NCBI GenBank assembly: GCA_947441895.1
Contig: CANEUT010000065.1
Coordinates: forward strand, 1 to 8,076
DNA: 8,076 bases
Source of the DNA: Rickettsiales bacterium
GTDB taxonomy: Bacteria; Pseudomonadota; Alphaproteobacteria; Rickettsiales; UBA3002
Reading direction: 5' to 3'
Shown: positions 5,065 through 8,076 of the stretch, in pieces
Layout of the letters: every line of letters begins with the position of its first letter
Numbering within the stretch: the first letter of the stretch is position 1
Translations under genes and position numbers: made by a program
Notes under the pieces: generated by a model
What the model was told of the DNA's origin: nothing
The model's database searches: none
Seen by the model: the letters and a program-made list of their open reading frames with translations, nothing else

Positions 5065-6278
5065 TGGCGCTTTCACCGATTACAAAACGGAGAATTCAAA
5101 CCTTCAAAGCCAACCGCCGCGGTTATGTGGCGTTCATTATTTTGGTGGTGCTGTTCGTGTTTAGCCTGCTTTCGGAATTCATCGCCAATGATAAGCCGCT
5201 GCTGGTCTATTATAAGGGCCAGATTCTCACCCCCATTTTTCATACTTACATCGAGCGCGATACGTTCGGCGGCGACCTCGAATCCGCGACCGATTATGCC
5301 GACCCGTGGGTGCGTCAGGAAATCGACAAAAACGGTTGGATGATGATGCCGCTGCTGAAATATGATTATCGCTCCATCGCGTTTGATGTCACCCGCGCCC
5401 CCTCGCCGCCCACCACACGCAACCCGCTGGGCACCGATGATCAGGCACGCGATGTGCTGGCCCGCGTCATGTATGGCTTCCGGCTTTCCATGATTTTTGC
5501 GCTGCTGCTGGTTAGCCTATCGAGCGCCGTGGGCATCACGCTTGGCGCCATTTCCGGCTATTTCGGCGGATTTTTCGATTTGTTCTTCCAACGTTTCCTG
5601 GAAATCTGGCACGGCATTCCGGTGCTGTTTCTGCTGATTATTCTTTCTTCCATGGTGGTGCCCAATTTCTGGTGGCTGCTGGGCCTCATGCTGCTGTTTT
5701 CGTGGATGGCGCTGGTCGATGTGGTGCGGGCCGAATTCCTGCGCGCCCGCAATTTTGATTATGTGCGCGCCGCCCGGGCGCTGGGCGTGCCAGAACTCAC
5801 CATCATGCGCCGTCACGTGCTGCCCAACGCCATGGTGTCGGTCTTCACCTTCCTGCCCTTCATGATTACGGGCGCCATTGGCACCCTCACTTCGCTCGAC
5901 TTTTTGGGCTTTGGTTTGCCTATCGGTTCGCCGTCGCTGGGCGAGCTGCTGGCGCAGGGAAAGAACAATCCGCAATCGCCCTGGCTGGGGCTGGTTGGCT
6001 TTTTCACCCTCGCCATTCTCATGTCGTTGTGGCTGTTTATGGGCGAGGCCGTGCGTGATGCGTTTAATCCAAGGAAGATTTTTATAAGAAGTGAGGATGG
6101 GGGCGAGCCCCCCAAACCCCCTCGTTCGCCTGACGGCTCCGGCTCGCGCCGTAAAGCGCTACGCACCAATCAAACGTCTGAAGAGTCCCGCGTAGCCTCC
6201 CATGGCGAGCCGCGAAGCGAGGGGGTAAGCGTTGCGAAGGGGGATCTTCCCCCTTCTTCCGAAAGGAACAACCCATGA
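5064..6278 (+). CDS. yejE: Oligopeptide ABC transporter permease YejE with a repeat-encoded C-terminal extension
   Basis: This is the second inner-membrane permease of the importer (DppC/OppC-like). It has an N-terminal helix (about 20-40) followed by ANDKPLLVYYKGQ, a periplasmic domain with GGDLESATDYADPWV, and NPLGTDDQARDVLARVMYG. The EAA loop is about 232-251 (DYVRAARALGVPELTIMRRH), with SLDFLGFGLPIGSPSLGELL after it. The family core ends at GEAVRDAFNPRK (about residue 338), as E. coli YejE ends at about 341. Here the frame continues for about 66 more residues of Ser/Pro/Gly/Arg-rich sequence with no membrane helix, encoded by palindromic DNA at 6099-6256. The tail would be cytoplasmic. 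Its TGA overlaps the yejF ATG (ATGA), so ribosomes still reach yejF. The transporter function is clear from the core; the tail probably has no conserved role. Confidence 0.94.
   Translation: MALSPITKRRIQTFKANRRGYVAFIILVVLFVFSLLSEFIANDKPLLVYYKGQILTPIFHTYIERDTFGGDLESATDYADPWVRQEIDKNGWMMMPLLKYDYRSIAFDVTRAPSPPTTRNPLGTDDQARDVLARVMYGFRLSMIFALLLVSLSSAVGITLGAISGYFGGFFDLFFQRFLEIWHGIPVLFLLIILSSMVVPNFWWLLGLMLLFSWMALVDVVRAEFLRARNFDYVRAARALGVPELTIMRRHVLPNAMVSVFTFLPFMITGAIGTLTSLDFLGFGLPIGSPSLGELLAQGKNNPQSPWLGLVGFFTLAILMSLWLFMGEAVRDAFNPRKIFIRSEDGGEPPKPPRSPDGSGSRRKALRTNQTSEESRVASHGEPRSEGVSVAKGDLPPSSERNNP
6099..6256. repeat. Long imperfect palindrome, family E (3' end of yejE)
   Basis: ACCCCCTCG (6116-6124) is inverted at CGAGGGGGT (6218-6226). 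GGCTCGC and GCTACGC (6158-6164) on the left recur as reverse complement in GCGTAGC (6190-6196) and GGCGAGCC on the right. Each end carries its own hairpin: GGGGGC/GCCCCC at 6099-6112 and GAAGGGGGA/TCCCCCTTC at 6236-6256. The GCGAGCCGCGAAGCG within it resembles part of family A, so the two may be related. It encodes nearly all of the YejE extension. Confidence 0.75.
6236..6256 (+). promoter_or_regulatory. Perfect hairpin just upstream of the yejF ribosome binding site
   Basis: GAAGGGGGA and TCCCCCTTC form a perfect nine-pair stem with a TCT loop. It ends four bases before GAAAGGAA and leaves that site unpaired. No T-run follows, so it is not a standard terminator. In RNA it might slow ribosomes, protect against 3' exonucleases or tune yejF translation, which is inference. 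Confidence 0.55.
6261..6268 (+). promoter_or_regulatory. Ribosome binding site of yejF
   Basis: GAAAGGAA lies six bases before ATG 6275. It fixes the start that yields MSLLTIQHLTIAFG, the normal first strand of an ABC ATPase. Confidence 0.65.
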
Positions 6279-8076
6279 GCCTTCTCACCATCCAACATCT
6301 CACCATCGCCTTCGGCAACCACAAAGTGGTCGATGATGTGTCGCTCGCGGTCGAAAAAGGCAGCATCACCGCCATTGTGGGCGAATCCGGCTCGGGCAAA
6401 ACCCTCACCGCCCAATCCATTTTGCAACTTCTTCCACCGGAAGCAACGGTAAGCGGCGCCATCACGTTTGATGGTACACAACTACTAAACCAGAATGATT
6501 CGGGCGCGGCGAGCGATAGGAGCCAGCGCGCGCAGGACCGCAATGTAGCAGCGCTACCTGAGGATCCGAGCACGCAGGCGACACCGCGATCGACCGCCCC
6601 AATCATTCGTTCCTTTCGGGGTTCCCGCGTCGGCATGATTTTTCAGGAGCCCATGAGCGCGCTCAACCCGCTGCACACCATCGACCGGCAAATTATCGAG
6701 GCCTATTGCTGGCATAAAAAAATCAACCGTCGCAGCGCCGCAGCAAAGCAAAAACTGGCGGAGCTGCTTGATGCCGTAGGGCTAACCCACCTTAAAACAC
6801 GCGAACGCGTGTATCCGCACCAGCTCAGCGGCGGCGAGCGCCAGCGGGTGATGATTGCCATGGCCATTAGCAATGACCCCGATTTGCTGATTGCCGATGA
6901 GCCCACCACGGCGCTCGATGTCACGCTGCAGCAGCAGATTCTACATCTGCTGAAAGACCTGCAAAAAGCCCGCGGCATGGCCATGGTTTTCATCACGCAT
7001 GATCTGCCCGTGGTGCGTCAAATCGCCGATCAGGTGGTGGTGATGCATGAGGGGAAAATCGTCGAGCATGGATCGGTGGAAGCCATCTTCAGCAACCCAC
7101 AAAAGCCCTACACCAAAATGCTCCTCGCCGCCGCACCGCGGGGCGTGGCCGCCCCGCTAGCGCATGGCCAAAATTCAACTATTCCCTCCCCTATAGGGGG
7201 AGGGTTAGGGAGGGGCCATGATGGGCAACACCTAAGCCACGGCCCCCTCCCAGCCTCCCCCCTACAGGGGGAGGAGTTTTCTCAGCCTGCCGCTGAGCAA
7301 CCCATTTTATCGACGACGCTCAGCGTCCATTTCCCCATTAAAACCGGCATTCTTCGCCGCACCACCGGCATGGTGAAAGCCGTCGATAACGTAGCGCTTT
7401 CCATCCGCGCCGGGGAAACCGTGGGCATTGTGGGTGAGTCGGGGTCGGGCAAAAGTTCGCTGGCCTTCGCGCTGCTAAAACTCATTCCATCTACCGGCCC
7501 CATTGTATTTATGGGCAACCGTATTGATGGCCTCACCGCCAAGCAATTTCGCCCGCTGCGCCGCCAATTGCAGCTGGTGTTTCAAGACCCCTATGGCGCG
7601 CTGAATCCGCGCATGACCGTGGGCGAAATTATTGGCGAAGGGCTGAAATTGCATGAGCCCAACAGCGCTGATCACGCCGCTCGCATCCACGAAATTATTG
7701 CTCAAGTCGGCCTCTCGCCCGACATGCTTGACCGCTATCCGCACGCGTTTTCAGGTGGGCAGCGCCAGCGCATTGCCATTGCCCGCGCCATGGTGCTCAA
7801 ACCCGCGCTGGTGGTGCTGGATGAGCCCACCTCCGCGCTTGATATGTCGGTGCAGGCCCAGGTGCTCGAGTTGCTGCGCAACCTGCAAAAGAATTATGGC
7901 GTAGCCTATCTGTTTATCAGCCATGATCTGCGCGTTATCAAATCCATGGCGCACCAGGTGTTGGTGCTGAAAAAAGGCGAGTTGGTGGAACATGGCCCCA
8001 CCGAAAAACTCTTCGCCAACCCCCAGCAACCCTATACACACGCACTGTTTACAGCAGCCTTCGGCGACATTGTTTA
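6275..8076 (+). CDS. yejF: Double-domain ABC transporter ATPase YejF with two repeat insertions (stop just beyond the window)
   Basis: This fused ATPase of the YejABEF importer hydrolyses ATP in the cytoplasm to drive peptide uptake. A codon-by-codon reading shows 600 open codons. The first domain has Walker A GESGSGKT (36-43), Q-loop FQEP (123-126), signature LSGGERQ (184-190), Walker B LLIADEP (204-210) and H242. The second has GESGSGKS (387-394), FQDP (436-439), FSGGQRQ (492-498), VVLDEP (513-518) and H550. All catalytic positions are intact. E. coli YejF has about 529 residues. The excess comes from about residues 74-112 (repeat F, between GTQLLNQ and SFRGSRVGMIFQEP) and about 303-335 (repeat C, in the linker between domains). 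The last codons (QQPYTHALFTAAFGDIV) match the family end, and the window closes on TA, probably the first two bases of a stop. Confidence 0.93.
   Translation, partial: MSLLTIQHLTIAFGNHKVVDDVSLAVEKGSITAIVGESGSGKTLTAQSILQLLPPEATVSGAITFDGTQLLNQNDSGAASDRSQRAQDRNVAALPEDPSTQATPRSTAPIIRSFRGSRVGMIFQEPMSALNPLHTIDRQIIEAYCWHKKINRRSAAAKQKLAELLDAVGLTHLKTRERVYPHQLSGGERQRVMIAMAISNDPDLLIADEPTTALDVTLQQQILHLLKDLQKARGMAMVFITHDLPVVRQIADQVVVMHEGKIVEHGSVEAIFSNPQKPYTKMLLAAAPRGVAAPLAHGQNSTIPSPIGGGLGRGHDGQHLSHGPLPASPLQGEEFSQPAAEQPILSTTLSVHFPIKTGILRRTTGMVKAVDNVALSIRAGETVGIVGESGSGKSSLAFALLKLIPSTGPIVFMGNRIDGLTAKQFRPLRRQLQLVFQDPYGALNPRMTVGEIIGEGLKLHEPNSADHAARIHEIIAQVGLSPDMLDRYPHAFSGGQRQRIAIARAMVLKPALVVLDEPTSALDMSVQAQVLELLRNLQKNYGVAYLFISHDLRVIKSMAHQVLVLKKGELVEHGPTEKLFANPQQPYTHALFTAAFGDIV
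6493..6608. repeat. Palindromic element with inverted ends, family F (inside yejF)
   Basis: GAATGATTCGGGCG (6493-6506) and CGCCCCAATCATTC (6595-6608) are inverted copies matching at 13 of 14 positions. Inside, GTAGC/GCTAC (6545-6557) forms the apex. The arms between are imperfectly complementary: CCAGCGCGCGCAGGACC on the left against the reverse complement of GGATCCGAGCACGCAGG on the right. The whole 116-base block therefore folds into one long imperfect hairpin. It encodes a polar Arg/Ala/Ser/Gln segment in YejF. Only one copy is in the window. Confidence 0.82.
7183..7276. repeat. Palindromic repeat family C, copy 2 (inside yejF linker)
   Basis: The left arm CCCTCCCCTATAGGGGGAGG, continuing GTTAGGGAGGGGCCATG, is inverted in the right arm, which runs from CACGGCCCCCTCCCAGCCTC to CTACAGGGGGAGGAG. 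The centre is short, about 17 bases. It matches the yejA copy at 3008-3113 in both arms. It is read in the same frame in the left arm (PSPIGGGLGRGH here, PSPPPVGGRAGGGH in YejA). It lies in the flexible link between the two ATPase domains. Confidence 0.87.

Noticed and set aside
4585..5076. A 163-codon minus-strand open frame, rich in Glu, Asp, His and Gly, opposite yejB
   Set aside because: Its composition is that of antisense to a membrane protein, and the opposite strand encodes conserved YejB motifs throughout.
5517..5975. A 152-codon minus-strand open frame opposite yejE
   Set aside because: It is the same antisense effect; the EAA loop and helices of YejE explain the sequence fully.
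6236..6256. Factor-independent terminator before yejF
   Set aside because: The stem is strong, but it is followed by TTCCGAAAGG rather than a T-run, and the next gene in the operon starts 19 bases later.
6075..6278. Frameshift or sequencing error as the cause of the long YejE tail
   Set aside because: The tail coincides with a palindrome, the core before it is intact, and the frame ends exactly at the ATGA overlap with yejF, so no shift is needed.
710..7276. Repeated GC-rich blocks as a possible CRISPR array
   Set aside because: The copies are few, far apart, palindromic and of different families, with no regular spacers and no cas genes.
6275..8076. YejF as a broken pseudogene because of its insertions and missing stop
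   Set aside because: Reading every codon shows one continuous frame with both sets of ATPase motifs. The missing stop is due to the window edge at the normal family end.

Overview
The window looks like a chromosomal segment of an alphaproteobacterium. The signs are a moderately high G+C content, a membrane-anchored CycM-type class I cytochrome c beside kdsB and a PfkB-family kinase, and a complete yejABEF oligopeptide ABC transporter locus. The genus cannot be named from sequence alone. The genetic code is standard, with TAA and TGA as stops.

Layout. Positions 1-1031 are on the minus strand. They hold kdsB (CMP-Kdo synthesis for lipopolysaccharide), followed 15 bases downstream by the first 74 codons of an adenosine kinase-like PfkB kinase that runs off the left edge. 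A 113-base divergent spacer (1032-1144) carries an imperfect hairpin. From 1145 to the right edge everything is on the plus strand and tightly packed: cytochrome c, yejA, yejB, yejE, yejF. Stop and start codons overlap at cytochrome c/yejA (TAATG), yejB/yejE (TGATG) and yejE/yejF (ATGA). The only sizeable gap, between yejA and yejB, is mostly repeat DNA. YejF is open to the last base, and its last full codons match the expected end of the family, so only the stop is probably missing.

How the genes work together. YejA is the periplasmic peptide-binding protein, YejB and YejE are the two inner-membrane permeases, and YejF is the double ATPase that drives import. Members of this family import microcin C and other peptides, and in some alphaproteobacteria peptidoglycan-derived peptides. 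The cytochrome (respiration) and KdsB (outer membrane) have no direct functional link to it.

The striking feature is repeat invasion. At least five kinds of GC-rich palindromic repeat lie within about 7.5 kb, and most sit inside coding sequence without breaking the frame. One kind (A) is in kdsB and yejA and is read on opposite strands. A second (C) is in yejA and yejF and is read in the same frame in its first arm. A third (F), with inverted ends, splits the first ATPase domain of YejF. A fourth (E) forms a C-terminal extension of about 66 residues on YejE. A fifth (B) supplies the N-terminus of the YejA reading frame and recurs in the yejA-yejB gap, flanked by copies of a further kind (D). 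Removing these segments brings each protein back to about its usual family length. This resembles the Rickettsia palindromic elements, which also insert in frame in protein genes. The families here were not recognised as those elements.
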